Shown here: positions 8,282 to 15,968 of the stretch, piece after piece | How the letters are laid out: every line of letters starts with the position of its first letter | Position numbering within the stretch: position 1 is the first letter of the stretch | Assembly: GCF_018885305.1 (NCBI RefSeq) | Contig: NZ_CP076544.1 | Span: 868,001-932,000 of the forward strand | Origin: Curtobacterium sp. L6-1 | GTDB lineage: Bacteria > Actinomycetota > Actinomycetes > Actinomycetales > Microbacteriaceae | Length of the DNA stretch: 64,000 bases | Direction of reading: 5' to 3' | Notes under the pieces: generated by a model | The model's input: only the letters and a program-made list of their open reading frames with translations | The model's database searches: none | Told to the model about the DNA's origin: nothing | Translations under genes and position numbers: made by a program

Positions 8282-8944
8282 GTGCCCGACCATGCCGACC
8301 CCGAGCCCGCAGACCTCGCCTCCGCTCACTCGGACGCCGGTCCCGACGTGACCGACCGCTCGCGGCGGAGCGACGCCGTCCGGAACCAGGCCAACCTGCT
8401 CGACGCCGCCGCGCGGGTCTTCGTCCGCGCCGGGGTCGATGCCCCCGTCCGGGCCGTCGCCGCCGAGGCCGGGGTCGGTGTCGGCACCGTCTACCGGCAC
8501 TTCCCGACCCGCGCCGACCTCGTGCTGGCGGTCTACCGCCACCAGGTGGAGGCGTGTGCCGAGGCCGGCCCGCGCCTCCTGGCCGACACCCCCACGCCCG
8601 AGGGAGCACTCCGTGCGTGGATCGGGCTGTTCGTCGACTTCCTGGTCACGAAGCACGGGCTGCCGGTCGCGATGCACGGGGACGCGGCCGGGACGGACGC
8701 CCTGCACCGGTACTTCGTCGACCGGCTGGTGCCGGTCTGCACGGAGCTGCTGTCGGCAGCCCGGGCGGCGGTGGCGGGCGCGGGCGGCCGGGACGACGGT
8801 GCGGGCCGCGCCGACCTCAGCGGCTACGAGCTCCTGCGCGGGGTCGGGAACCTGTGCATCGGGACCGCCGCCGACCCGGACTTCGACGTGGACCGGGCCG
8901 TGCAGGTGTACGTCTCCGGAGCGCTCGTCGGGGCGCCGCGGTGA
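8282..8944 (+). CDS. TetR/AcrR-family transcriptional regulator
   Basis: A 220-residue regulator. The N-terminal helix-turn-helix spans about residues 32-80 (ANLLDAAARVFVRAG ... VGVGTVYRHFPTRADLVLAVY), and the remainder is a helical ligand and dimer domain. A GTG at 8282 with GAGGAG 8 nt upstream is the chosen start; the first ~30 residues are Asp/Pro-rich and probably disordered. Position suggests control of the divergent hydrolase and of itself. The inducer is unknown. Confidence 0.88.
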   Translation: MPDHADPEPADLASAHSDAGPDVTDRSRRSDAVRNQANLLDAAARVFVRAGVDAPVRAVAAEAGVGVGTVYRHFPTRADLVLAVYRHQVEACAEAGPRLLADTPTPEGALRAWIGLFVDFLVTKHGLPVAMHGDAAGTDALHRYFVDRLVPVCTELLSAARAAVAGAGGRDDGAGRADLSGYELLRGVGNLCIGTAADPDFDVDRAVQVYVSGALVGAPR

Positions 8945-8950
8945 GCCGGG

Positions 8951-9436
8951 TCAGGCCTCGGTGAGCGCCGCCGCGTAGGCCCGGACGGACCGGTTGTACC
9001 GCGGCATGGTCGGCTCGATCGTCTCGAGGGCCAGGCGCAACGCCTCGTCCTGCCGTCCGGCGCTGTGCAGGGCCAGTGCGAGGAACACCGACGGGGCCGC
9101 GCCGATCGACGGGTGCGACGGAGCGGAACGGAGCATGGCGATGGCGTCGTCCACCCGGCCGAGGTTCCGCAGGGTCGAGGCGTGCTGGATGACCAGCCGC
9201 GCGGCACGTTCGGGATCGACCGTGCCGAGACCGGCCTCGGTGGCGCGGCGGTACTCGGCGTCGGCGTCGGCCTCGCGCCCACCCGAGTCGTACGCACCGC
9301 CGAGCTCGAAGGCGCCCAGGGCCGGGTGCGGCGCCGAGCCGGCGAGGTCACGCATCCGGTCGATGCGCTCCGCCGGGTCCGCGTCCGCGTCCGCCCAGAG
9401 GTCCTCGACGTGCTGTTCCCACTCGATGTCGTCCAC
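8951..9436 (-). CDS. Tetratricopeptide-repeat protein
   Basis: A 161-residue helical protein resembling the small actinobacterial TPR proteins. Repeats such as ALGAFELGGAYDSGGREADADAEYRRATEAG and the later FLALALHSAGRQDEALRLALE show the TPR spacing of Ala/Gly/Leu. It is presumably a protein-protein interaction module in the cytoplasm, with unknown partner. The GTG at 9436 has TACGCT starting exactly 12 nt upstream, so it is probably leaderless. It lies 26 nt downstream of the ABC-F gene on the same strand. Confidence 0.75.
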   Translation of the reverse strand: MDDIEWEQHVEDLWADADADPAERIDRMRDLAGSAPHPALGAFELGGAYDSGGREADADAEYRRATEAGLGTVDPERAARLVIQHASTLRNLGRVDDAIAMLRSAPSHPSIGAAPSVFLALALHSAGRQDEALRLALETIEPTMPRYNRSVRAYAAALTEA

Positions 9437-9462
9437 CCCGCAAGCGTAGGACGCCGCCCGGC

Positions 9463-11127
9463 TCAGGCCTCGGTGACCCGCCCGGCCTCGACGCGCCACT
9501 GGCGGTCCAGCTGCACGGTGTCGAGCATCCGGCAGTCGTGCGTGACCAGGAGCAGCGTGCCCTCGTACGTCTCGAGGGCCTGTTCGAGCTGCTCGATCGC
9601 GGCGAGGTCGAGGTGGTTCGTCGGTTCGTCGAGCACCAGGACGTTCACCCCGCGTGCCTGCAGCAGCGCCAGGCCGGCCCGGGTGCGTTCGCCGGGGGAC
9701 AGCTCGCCCGACGATCGACCGACGTGCTCGGCCTTCAGCCCGAACTTCGCGAGCAGGGTCCGGACGTCGGCGGTCGTCATCTCCGGCACGAGTCCCTCGA
9801 ACACGGACGCCAGGGGAGTCGGCCCGGTGAACAGCGAGCGGGCCTGGTCGACCTCGCCGACCGCGACGCTCGACCCGAGGGACGCCGTGCCGCTCGTCGG
9901 CGCCTGCCGTCCGAGCAGCGCCCGCAGCAGCGTCGACTTGCCGGCACCGTTCGGGCCGGTGATGCCGATCCGGTCGCCGCCGTTCACCTGCAGCGAGACC
10001 GGGCCGAGGGTGAAGTCGCCCTGCTCGTACCGTGCGTCGGACAGGGTCGCGACGACGGCGCTGGACCGCGGTGCCTGGCCGATCGTGAACTCGAGCTGCC
10101 ACTCCTTGCGGGGCTCCTCGACCTCGTCCAACCGCGCGATCCGGGACTCCATCTGCCGGACCTTCTGCGCCTGCTTCTCGCTCGACTCGCTCGCGGCCTT
10201 CCGGCGGATCTTGTCGTTGTCCGGGGCCTTCTTCATCGCGTTCCGGACGCCCTGGCTCGACCACTCGCGCTGGGTCCGCGCGCGCGAGACGAGGTCGGCC
10301 TTCGTCGCGGCGAACTCGTCGTACGCATCACGCTTGTGCTGCCGGGCGATCTCCCGTTCCTCGAGGTAGGCGTCGTACCCGCCGCCGAACAGCCGGTTGG
10401 ACGACTGTGCCAGGTCGAGCTCGAGCACGGCCGTGACCGACCGGGCCAGGAACTCCCGGTCGTGGCTGACGAGCACGACACCGCCGCGCAGGCCGCGCAC
10501 GAACTCCTCGAGGCGGTGCAGCCCGTCCAGGTCGAGGTCGTTCGTCGGCTCGTCGAGCAGCACGATGTCGAACCGCGAGAGCAGCAGGGCGGCGAGCCCC
10601 ACGCGCGCGGCCTGTCCGCCGGACAGGGACGTCATGAGCGAGTCCGCGGTCACCGAGCCGTCGGCCGCGTCGAGCGTGAGGCCGAGGTCGGCCAGGACGA
10701 CCGGCATTCGCTCGTCGAGGTCCGCCGCCCCCGACGCCAACCACCGCTCGAGCGCCGTCGAGTACCGGTCGGCAGCGGCGTCCCCGGCGTCGGGCTCGCC
10801 GAGCGCCAGGGCGGTCGCGTCCATCTCGGCGGCGGCCTGCGCACACCCGGTGCGACGGGCGACGTAGCCGGCGACCGTCTCCCCGGGCACCCGCTCGTGC
10901 TCCTGCGGCAACCAGCCGACGAACGCGTCGGTCGGGGAGAGCGACACGGTCCCGTCGAGCGGCTCGTCGACATCGGCGAGGAGGCGCAGCAGCGTCGACT
11001 TGCCGGCACCGTTCACGCCGACGACGCCGATCACGTCACCGGGCGCGACCGTGAGGTCGAGGGAGTCGAACAGCGTGCGGGCGGCGTAGCCGCCGGCGAG
11101 CCCCTTGGCGACGAGCGTGGCGGTCAT
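9463..11127 (-). CDS. ABC-F family ATP-binding protein
   Basis: A 554-residue soluble protein with two ABC ATPase domains and no membrane segments. Domain 1 has GVNGAGKST, LSGGQ and LLDEPTNDLD; domain 2 has GPNGAGKST, the variant signature LSPGE and VLDEPTNHLD. The charged linker between them (KADLVSRARTQREW ... KVRQMESRIARLDEVEEP) is the P-site interaction motif region. ABC-F proteins act on ribosomes, either as translation factors or for ribosome-protective antibiotic resistance. Which group this belongs to cannot be settled by eye. ATG start at 11127. Confidence 0.9.
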   Translation of the reverse strand: MTATLVAKGLAGGYAARTLFDSLDLTVAPGDVIGVVGVNGAGKSTLLRLLADVDEPLDGTVSLSPTDAFVGWLPQEHERVPGETVAGYVARRTGCAQAAAEMDATALALGEPDAGDAAADRYSTALERWLASGAADLDERMPVVLADLGLTLDAADGSVTADSLMTSLSGGQAARVGLAALLLSRFDIVLLDEPTNDLDLDGLHRLEEFVRGLRGGVVLVSHDREFLARSVTAVLELDLAQSSNRLFGGGYDAYLEEREIARQHKRDAYDEFAATKADLVSRARTQREWSSQGVRNAMKKAPDNDKIRRKAASESSEKQAQKVRQMESRIARLDEVEEPRKEWQLEFTIGQAPRSSAVVATLSDARYEQGDFTLGPVSLQVNGGDRIGITGPNGAGKSTLLRALLGRQAPTSGTASLGSSVAVGEVDQARSLFTGPTPLASVFEGLVPEMTTADVRTLLAKFGLKAEHVGRSSGELSPGERTRAGLALLQARGVNVLVLDEPTNHLDLAAIEQLEQALETYEGTLLLVTHDCRMLDTVQLDRQWRVEAGRVTEA

Positions 11128-11163
11128 CCCCACATCGTCCCACCCCGCGGGGGCGGCCACGGA

Positions 11164-11209
11164 CCGGACGGGAGGCGCGGCGTGCGGCCGCCCCGTGCCT
11201 CCCGTCCGG
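11164..11209. repeat. Inverted repeat carrying the GGACGGGAGGC element
   Basis: CCGGACGGGAGGC (11164-11176) pairs perfectly with GCCTCCCGTCCGG (11197-11209) around a 20-nt loop. It sits between two divergent starts (11127 minus, 11229 plus), so it cannot simply be a terminator for either. The same core occurs in a longer hairpin at 36653-36710 and as half sites elsewhere, pointing to a dispersed repeat family. Confidence 0.65.
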
Positions 11210-11216
11210 CGCCTGC

Positions 11217-11222
11217 CAGACT
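11217..11222 (+). promoter_or_regulatory. -10-like hexamer (CAGACT), probable leaderless promoter
   Basis: CAGACT begins 12 nt before the ATG at 11229. The same hexamer with the same spacing precedes the arginase-like gene at 26971, which makes chance less likely. Confidence 0.4.
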
Positions 11223-11228
11223 GGCGCG

Positions 11229-12200
11229 ATGCGACGCGTGCTGGTGCTGGGTGGGACGGGGTGGCTCGGCCGCGAGGTGGCGGACGCCGCACTGCGGACC
11301 GGAGCGGAGGTGACCTGCCTGGCTCGCGGCCTCTCCGGCGAGGTCCCCACGGGCGCCTGGCTGGTCAGGGCGGACCGGTCCCTGCCGGGCGCGTACGACG
11401 GCGTCGCCGCCGACTGGGACGCCGTCGTGGACCTCGCGACCGACCCGGCTCACGTCCGGTCGGCACTCGATGCGCTCTCGGCGCGGGCGGCGCACTGGAC
11501 GGGCGTCTCGTCGGTCTCGGTGTACGCCAGGACGGACGAGCCCGACGGCGACGAGGCCGCGGACGTCGTCGAACCGGAGGACGTCACCCGGTACCCCGAC
11601 GCGAAGGTCGCCGGCGAGCGGGCGGTCCGCGCGGTGCGGGGTGCCGACGCGCTCGTGGTGCGACCGGGGCTCGTCGTCGGTCCGGGCGATCCGAGCGACC
11701 GGTTCGGGTACTGGGCGGCGCGGCTCGAGCGCGGCGGTGACGTGGTCGTCCCCGTGCTCGAGGGTCGCGCGGTGCAGGTCGTCGACGTGACCGACCTGGC
11801 TGAGTGGATCGCCCGTGCCGGTGCGGCTGCCCGGACGGGGACCGTCGACGCCGTCGGGCGCAGTACGTCGATGGGGGCGTTCCTCGAGGCGGTCGCGACC
11901 ACGACCGCGTTCGGCGGGAGGCTCGTGGAGACAGACGACGCTGCGCTCCTCGAGCACGGGGTCGCGTACTGGGCGGGAGCAGCCTCGTTGCCGCTCTGGA
12001 TCCCGGTGAGCGAGGTCGGGTTCGCGCGGCGCAGCGGCCGGGCGTTCCGGGACGCAGGCGGGGTCGCGCGCCCACTCGTCGAGACCGTCGGCCGTGTCGT
12101 CGAGGACGAACGTCGTCGCGGGGTCGACCGACCGCGCCGGGCGGGACTGACACCCGATCACGAGCGGCGCGTCCTGCGGGCCGTGGCGCGGCGCGACTAG
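11229..12200 (+). CDS. NAD-dependent epimerase/reductase-like protein (extended SDR)
   Basis: A 323-residue atypical extended SDR. The N-terminal Rossmann motif is GGTGWLG, and the middle has VSSVSVYA followed by the RYPDAKVAGERAV stretch, in which Tyr and Lys could be the catalytic pair, and then VVRPGLVVGPGDP. These match actinobacterial NAD-dependent epimerase/dehydratase-type reductases of unknown substrate. The stop codon overlaps that of the next gene tail to tail (CTAG at 12197-12200). Confidence 0.8.
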   Translation: MRRVLVLGGTGWLGREVADAALRTGAEVTCLARGLSGEVPTGAWLVRADRSLPGAYDGVAADWDAVVDLATDPAHVRSALDALSARAAHWTGVSSVSVYARTDEPDGDEAADVVEPEDVTRYPDAKVAGERAVRAVRGADALVVRPGLVVGPGDPSDRFGYWAARLERGGDVVVPVLEGRAVQVVDVTDLAEWIARAGAAARTGTVDAVGRSTSMGAFLEAVATTTAFGGRLVETDDAALLEHGVAYWAGAASLPLWIPVSEVGFARRSGRAFRDAGGVARPLVETVGRVVEDERRRGVDRPRRAGLTPDHERRVLRAVARRD

Positions 12201-12892
12201 TCGAGGGACGCCGACGAGTCGAAGGCGACCGTGAGCAGTCCGAGGTCGTCGCGGGGGAGCACCGCGGTCAGGACCCTGCCGTCGTCGAGCACCGTCGCGA
12301 GACCGAGCACGAACGGGTCGGTGTCGAGCACGAAGCCCCGACGCTGGACACCGTCCACGAGGACCGGGTGGCCGGACTGCACGCTCCGCTCGTCGACCAC
12401 GACCGGCCAGCGTTCCTCGACGACGTCCGGCATGGCGTGGGCCTCGCGGTACTGGTTGACCAGGACGGACTGCACGTGGTCGGTCAGCACGCGAGCGGGG
12501 TCGAGGGCGTCTGCTGCTCCGGAGTGCCAGTGCGTCGCCACCGCTTCCCAGAGCATCGGGAAACGCAGACGTCGGGCCACCTCGACGAGCCAGGCGGGGC
12601 GTGGCCAGGGCGGGTCGTCCTCGAGGGCGGCGCGACGCGCCTCGTCGAGGTCGGCTTCGTTCACCGGGTCGTCCCGGTCGTCGGGGTTCCGCCACAGTGT
12701 GTAGTTCCGCGCGACGGTCGCCTGCTCGACCCCGTCGCCGGACTCGCCGGTGGACACGTTCAGGCCGCGGAGCTCCTCGAGGTGGCGCTGCGGGACGAGG
12801 CCGGCGACGCCGAACCCGAGAGCCCGGACCCCCGCTCGCTGTTCGACGGCCGGATCCGGTGCGTCCGCTGCGAGGACTCCACCCACGTGCAT
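12197..12892 (-). CDS. Hypothetical protein
   Basis: A 231-residue soluble protein that I do not recognise. Visible features are YTLWRNPDDRDDPVNEADLDEARRAALE, then PAWLVEVARRLRFPMLWEAVATHWH, and a C-terminal two-strand segment ending in an Asp/Ser-rich tail. There is no signal peptide or membrane segment. Two starts are possible: GTG 12931 and ATG 12892. I prefer 12892 because CAGGCT begins 12 nt before it, the spacing seen at other leaderless genes here. It ends convergently with, and overlapping, the epimerase gene. Confidence 0.6.
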   Translation of the reverse strand: MHVGGVLAADAPDPAVEQRAGVRALGFGVAGLVPQRHLEELRGLNVSTGESGDGVEQATVARNYTLWRNPDDRDDPVNEADLDEARRAALEDDPPWPRPAWLVEVARRLRFPMLWEAVATHWHSGAADALDPARVLTDHVQSVLVNQYREAHAMPDVVEERWPVVVDERSVQSGHPVLVDGVQRRGFVLDTDPFVLGLATVLDDGRVLTAVLPRDDLGLLTVAFDSSASLD

Positions 12893-13004
12893 GCGGTGAG
12901 CCTGCCCCGCCGCTGCGCCGGGGTCAAGCACCTCCGCACCGGTGCCTGCCGGCCACGTCGACTGTCGCTGTGCTCAGGAAGTGCCGGAGCACAACGATCC
13001 TCGT

Positions 13005-13010
13005 TATGCT
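13005..13010 (+). promoter_or_regulatory. -10 hexamer (TATGCT) of a probable leaderless promoter
   Basis: TATGCT starts 12 nt before the ATG at 13017 with no ribosome site between, so transcription should begin at the start codon of the membrane-protein/HTH pair. Confidence 0.55.
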
Positions 13011-13016
13011 CGCCAC

Positions 13017-13688
13017 ATGTCCGTCCCCGATGAGCGTGCAGCGGCGCTCCGCCAGAAGAGCTCCGTCAGCTTCGTGTTCGTCGTCGCGCTGGGCACGATC
13101 GTGGTCTCGGCGGTCCGCGCCTGGTTCGTTGTCGCCGGCATGGTCGACCAGCTGGCACACCGGACGACCGGCATCGACTGGACGTGGTCGCTCGAGGAAC
13201 CGATCGACCAGCCGTCGGCGTCCGCGGCGGCTGGAGCATCGATCGTGCCCGGGACCACACCGGCGGTCACCGAGATGATCGGACGGGTGCAGGACCTGCC
13301 GGCCGCCACGATCGTGCTGCACAGCCTGAGCGAACTCGTCGCCGTCCTCACGACCATGGGCATCGCCGTCTGCCTGCTGCTCGTGACCCGCAGCATCGGC
13401 GACGGGCGCCCGTTCGCCCGGACCTGCTCGCGCGCGCTCGTGACGCTCGCCGTCATCGTCTTCGTGGGGTTCGAGGCCGCCACGATCCTGGAGTTGGTCG
13501 CTCGGTTCACGCAACCGGCGATCGCCGGCACCCTGCCCGAGTTCTCGGGCTCGTACACCGGGCACCCGGAGCGGGGACAGCTCAGCGCCCCCTTCTGGCC
13601 GGTCGTCGCTGCAGCCGGGCTCGCTGCTCTCGCGTCGGTGTTCCGGACGGCCGACGGCTACCGGGACGACGCGACCGGGCTGGTCTGA
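13017..13688 (+). CDS. DUF2975-type integral membrane protein
   Basis: A 223-residue protein with four hydrophobic segments (about residues 18-42, 100-122, 140-160 and 192-212). The pattern of four helices, an extracytoplasmic Pro/Ala-rich loop after helix 1 and the segment RSIGDGRPFARTCSRAL between helices 2 and 3 matches DUF2975 proteins. Those are typically encoded directly before a tiny Cro/CI-type regulator, as here. Function is unknown; a membrane sensor or anti-regulator of the HTH partner has been suggested for the arrangement, which is inference. The stop overlaps the next ATG by one base (TGATG). Confidence 0.75.
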   Translation: MSVPDERAAALRQKSSVSFVFVVALGTIVVSAVRAWFVVAGMVDQLAHRTTGIDWTWSLEEPIDQPSASAAAGASIVPGTTPAVTEMIGRVQDLPAATIVLHSLSELVAVLTTMGIAVCLLLVTRSIGDGRPFARTCSRALVTLAVIVFVGFEAATILELVARFTQPAIAGTLPEFSGSYTGHPERGQLSAPFWPVVAAAGLAALASVFRTADGYRDDATGLV

Positions 13689-13903
13689 TGGCGATCGTCT
13701 GTCGTCTCGACGAACTGCTGCTGGCGCGCGGGATGACCCTCGTCGACCTCTCCGAACAGGTCGGCGTGAGCACCGTCAACCTCTCGATCCTCAAGAACGG
13801 GCACGCGAAGGCCGTCCGCTTCAGCACCCTCGAAGCGATCTGTGTCGCACTCGACTGCCAGGTCGGGGACCTGCTCGTGCAGGTGCCGGACGCGTCCGCC
13901 TAG
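13688..13903 (+). CDS. Small XRE-family HTH regulator (YozG-like)
   Basis: A 71-residue single-domain DNA-binding protein: RLDELLLARGMTLVDLSEQVGVSTVNLSILKNGHAKAVRF carries the helix-turn-helix, and the end (LEAICVALDCQVGDLLV) is the conserved Cro/CI C-terminal helix pair. Such proteins pair with DUF2975 membrane proteins in many Firmicutes and actinobacteria. It probably regulates its own operon. Translationally coupled to the upstream gene. Confidence 0.88.
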   Translation: MAIVCRLDELLLARGMTLVDLSEQVGVSTVNLSILKNGHAKAVRFSTLEAICVALDCQVGDLLVQVPDASA

Positions 13904-13906
13904 GCT
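13901..13906 (+). promoter_or_regulatory. -10 hexamer (TAGGCT) of a probable leaderless promoter
   Basis: TAGGCT overlaps the stop codon of the HTH gene and begins 12 nt before the amidase GTG at 13913; no ribosome site fits between them. Confidence 0.55.
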
Positions 13907-13912
13907 CGGTGC

Positions 13913-15352
13913 GTGTTCGAACTCCACCACCTGTCGGCGCAGGAACTCTGGGACTGGATCCGCCGCGGTGACGCCACCGCCCGCGAGGTCGCCGACCACT
14001 ACCTGGAGCGGATCGACCGGCTGGACGACGCCCTCGGCGCGTTCGTGACCGTCACGGCCGAGGCCGCCCGCGACCGGGCCGACCACCTCGGGGACCTGGT
14101 GCCGACGTCGCGACCGCTGTGGGGCCTCCCGTCCGCGGACAAGGACCTGACCGACCGGCGTGGCGTGCCCACGCGGTCCGGGAGCACCGCGCTGCCGGTG
14201 ACGCCCGCCCGCGCCGACCACCCACTCGTCGCGGCGCTCGACGCAGCCGGAGCGGTGAGCCTCGGGAAGACGGCGACGCCCGAGTACGGCATGTCGAGCT
14301 CGTCCGAGACCCGGTTCGGCGTCACCCGCAACCCGTACGACACGACACGAGCGCCGGGCGGGTCGTCGAGCGGCGCCGCGGTGGCGGTCGCGGCGGGACT
14401 GCTGCCCGCCGCCGTCGGGTCGGACGGCGGCGGATCGGTCCGGATCCCGGCCGCGGCCACGGGACTGGTGGGTCTGAAGCCGAGCCGTGGGCGGGTGCCG
14501 GCCATGCCCGGACGCACCGGGATCGGCGGACTCGCCGTCGCCGGGCCGCTCACCCGCTCGGTCGCCGACGCGGGGATGCTGCTCGACGCCCTCGTCGCAC
14601 CGACCGGTCTGCCCGGCCGTCCGCCGTACGCGCTCGTCACGCCGGACGTCGGCGACGGGCCCTTCACCGCCGCGGCCGTCCGTGGCGAGGGGCGCTTCGT
14701 GATCGGCCTGCTCGAGGGGTCGCCGTGGGACGAGACCGTCGACGTGGTCGTCGACCCGGCCGCGCGTGCGGCCGTGGACACCGCGCTCCGGGTCCTCGGG
14801 GAGGTCGGGCACGGTGTCGAGGACGTGCGGATGCCGCGCGTGCCGTACGCCGAGCCGTTCCAGGTGGCGTGGGAGTCGTCCGGGGCCGGGATCGTGCGGG
14901 TGCCCGGGATCGACCTGGGGGAACTGACACCTCTGGTCGCCTGGCTCGTCGAACGCGGCCGGGCGCTCACCGCCACGCAGGTGCTCGACGCCATGGCGGG
15001 ACTCGACGCCTTCTCGGTGGAGCTCATCAGCGCGTTCGACCGGTTCGACGCCGTCCTCACCCCGACCCTCGCGCTGACGCCGCGCCCACTCGGTTGGTAC
15101 GGCGACGACCCGGAGGAGGACTTCCGGCGGCAGTGCGCCTACTCGCCGTGGACCTCGATGGCGAACGTGACGGGACTGCCGGCGATCACGCTGCCGGTCG
15201 GGGTCACGGAGGAGGGGCACCCGGACGGGGCCGGGCTGCCCATGGGGGTGCAGCTGATCGGGCGGCCGGGTGGCGAGCGGGTGCTGCTGGCCATCGGGGC
15301 GCAGCTCGAGCGGCGGTTGCGCTGGCAACGGAGGCACCCGGCGGGCTGGTAG
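13913..15352 (+). CDS. Amidase (amidase-signature family)
   Basis: A 479-residue amidase-signature hydrolase. The catalytic Lys is in SADKDLTD near residue 76, the cis-Ser in the Gly/Ser-rich APGGSSSGAA, and the nucleophile Ser in GSDGGGSVRIPAA about 24 residues later, giving a full Ser-cisSer-Lys triad. C-terminal blocks (DAVLTPTLALTP, TGLPAITLPVG) are also standard. It hydrolyses carboxamides; it could be read as GatA-like, but no gatB or gatC is nearby, so a stand-alone amidase is more likely. Confidence 0.92.
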   Translation: MFELHHLSAQELWDWIRRGDATAREVADHYLERIDRLDDALGAFVTVTAEAARDRADHLGDLVPTSRPLWGLPSADKDLTDRRGVPTRSGSTALPVTPARADHPLVAALDAAGAVSLGKTATPEYGMSSSSETRFGVTRNPYDTTRAPGGSSSGAAVAVAAGLLPAAVGSDGGGSVRIPAAATGLVGLKPSRGRVPAMPGRTGIGGLAVAGPLTRSVADAGMLLDALVAPTGLPGRPPYALVTPDVGDGPFTAAAVRGEGRFVIGLLEGSPWDETVDVVVDPAARAAVDTALRVLGEVGHGVEDVRMPRVPYAEPFQVAWESSGAGIVRVPGIDLGELTPLVAWLVERGRALTATQVLDAMAGLDAFSVELISAFDRFDAVLTPTLALTPRPLGWYGDDPEEDFRRQCAYSPWTSMANVTGLPAITLPVGVTEEGHPDGAGLPMGVQLIGRPGGERVLLAIGAQLERRLRWQRRHPAGW

Positions 15353-15422
15353 CGGGGGCGGTCGGCGGGGCCGGGCGGCGGCGCCGGGCGGCGGGGCTAG
15401 GTGGTGGCGCGGCGCCGCTCCG

Positions 15423-15469
15423 CCGAGATCGCACGACACGCCGCCCGCAGCCCGCCGAGGTCGCACGAA
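15423..15469 (+). repeat. Half copy of the mosaic palindromic repeat (two forward motifs)
   Basis: Motifs related to CCGAGGTCGCACGAA at 15423-15437 and 15455-15469, 32 bp apart, both in forward orientation. It lacks the two inverted copies that complete the 122-bp elements downstream. Confidence 0.7.
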
Positions 15470-15525
15470 CTGCCAGCCGGCGCCCGAGTCCGCGCCGTCC
15501 AGCGCTTCGGGCTCGGACGGGACGG

Positions 15526-15647
15526 CCGAGGTCGCACGAAACGCCGTCGGCCCTCTGCCGAGGTCGCAGGAACTGCCGGCCGGGTCGGCGGTGACCGGCG
15601 GATCGTGCGACCTCGGCGGATGCCAGCGGCGGTTCGTGCGAGCTCGG
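15526..15647. repeat. 122-bp palindromic mosaic repeat, copy A
   Basis: Two forward motifs (15526-15540, 15558-15572) spaced 32 bp, then two inverted motifs (15602-15616, 15633-15647) spaced 31 bp. The motif consensus is CCGAGGTCGCACGAA, usually followed by CTGCCG or CCGCCG. The arrangement folds into a long interrupted hairpin. The same layout and exactly the same length recur at 15735-15856. Confidence 0.75.
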
Positions 15648-15734
15648 CGCTCCGCCGGGAGCGCCGTGCGTCCTGCCAGCTTGCCGACCGAGCGATCTGC
15701 CCAGGTCGCAAGAACGGCCGGTGTCGGAGGGCTG

Positions 15735-15856
15735 CCGGGGTCGCACGACATGCCGTCTGCGTGCTGTCGAGGTCGCTCGAAGGGTCGGGCGGGAGGCCCG
15801 TGGCCGGCAGATCGCGCGACCTCGGCGGACGTGAGCGGCGGTTCGTGCGACCTCGG
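15735..15856. repeat. 122-bp palindromic mosaic repeat, copy B
   Basis: Forward motifs at 15735-15749 and 15767-15781, inverted motifs at 15811-15825 and 15842-15856, the same forward-forward-reverse-reverse layout and length as copy A, 209 bp further on. A single extra forward motif (15700-15714) lies just before it. Confidence 0.75.
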
Positions 15857-15960
15857 CCCGGCCCCGCCCCGCCCGCCGGCCCCGCCGGCCCCGCCGGCCG
15901 CGCCGGCCCCGCCCCGCCCGCCGGCCCCGCCGGCCGCGCCGGCCGCGGCGCGCCGCGGCG
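15857..15960. repeat. G/C-only low-complexity tract
   Basis: About 100 bases without A or T, built from short units such as CCGGCC, CCCCG and CGCGCC, including a long near-duplicate of GCCCCGCCCGCCGGCCCCG. It ends just inside the terminal codons of the downstream (minus-strand) ATPase gene. Confidence 0.7.
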
Positions 15961-15968
15961 CGCCGCGC

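Larger units (their letters stand above)
15353..15968. other. Non-coding region with mosaic repeats and a G/C-only tract
   Basis: These 616 bases between the amidase and the peptide-transporter operon hold no convincing gene. The left part (15423-15856) contains eleven degenerate copies of a 15-bp motif in both orientations. The right part (15857-15960) is almost entirely G and C, built of CCGGCCCCG-type units. Both neighbours read towards this region, so it must also contain their terminators. Confidence 0.8.

Noticed and set aside
13913..15352. GatA subunit of the tRNA amidotransferase
   Set aside because: The triad is shared by all amidase-signature enzymes and there is no gatB or gatC next to it.
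15423..15856. CRISPR array
   Set aside because: Motifs are only 15 bp, degenerate and in both orientations, the spacing alternates, and no cas genes are present.
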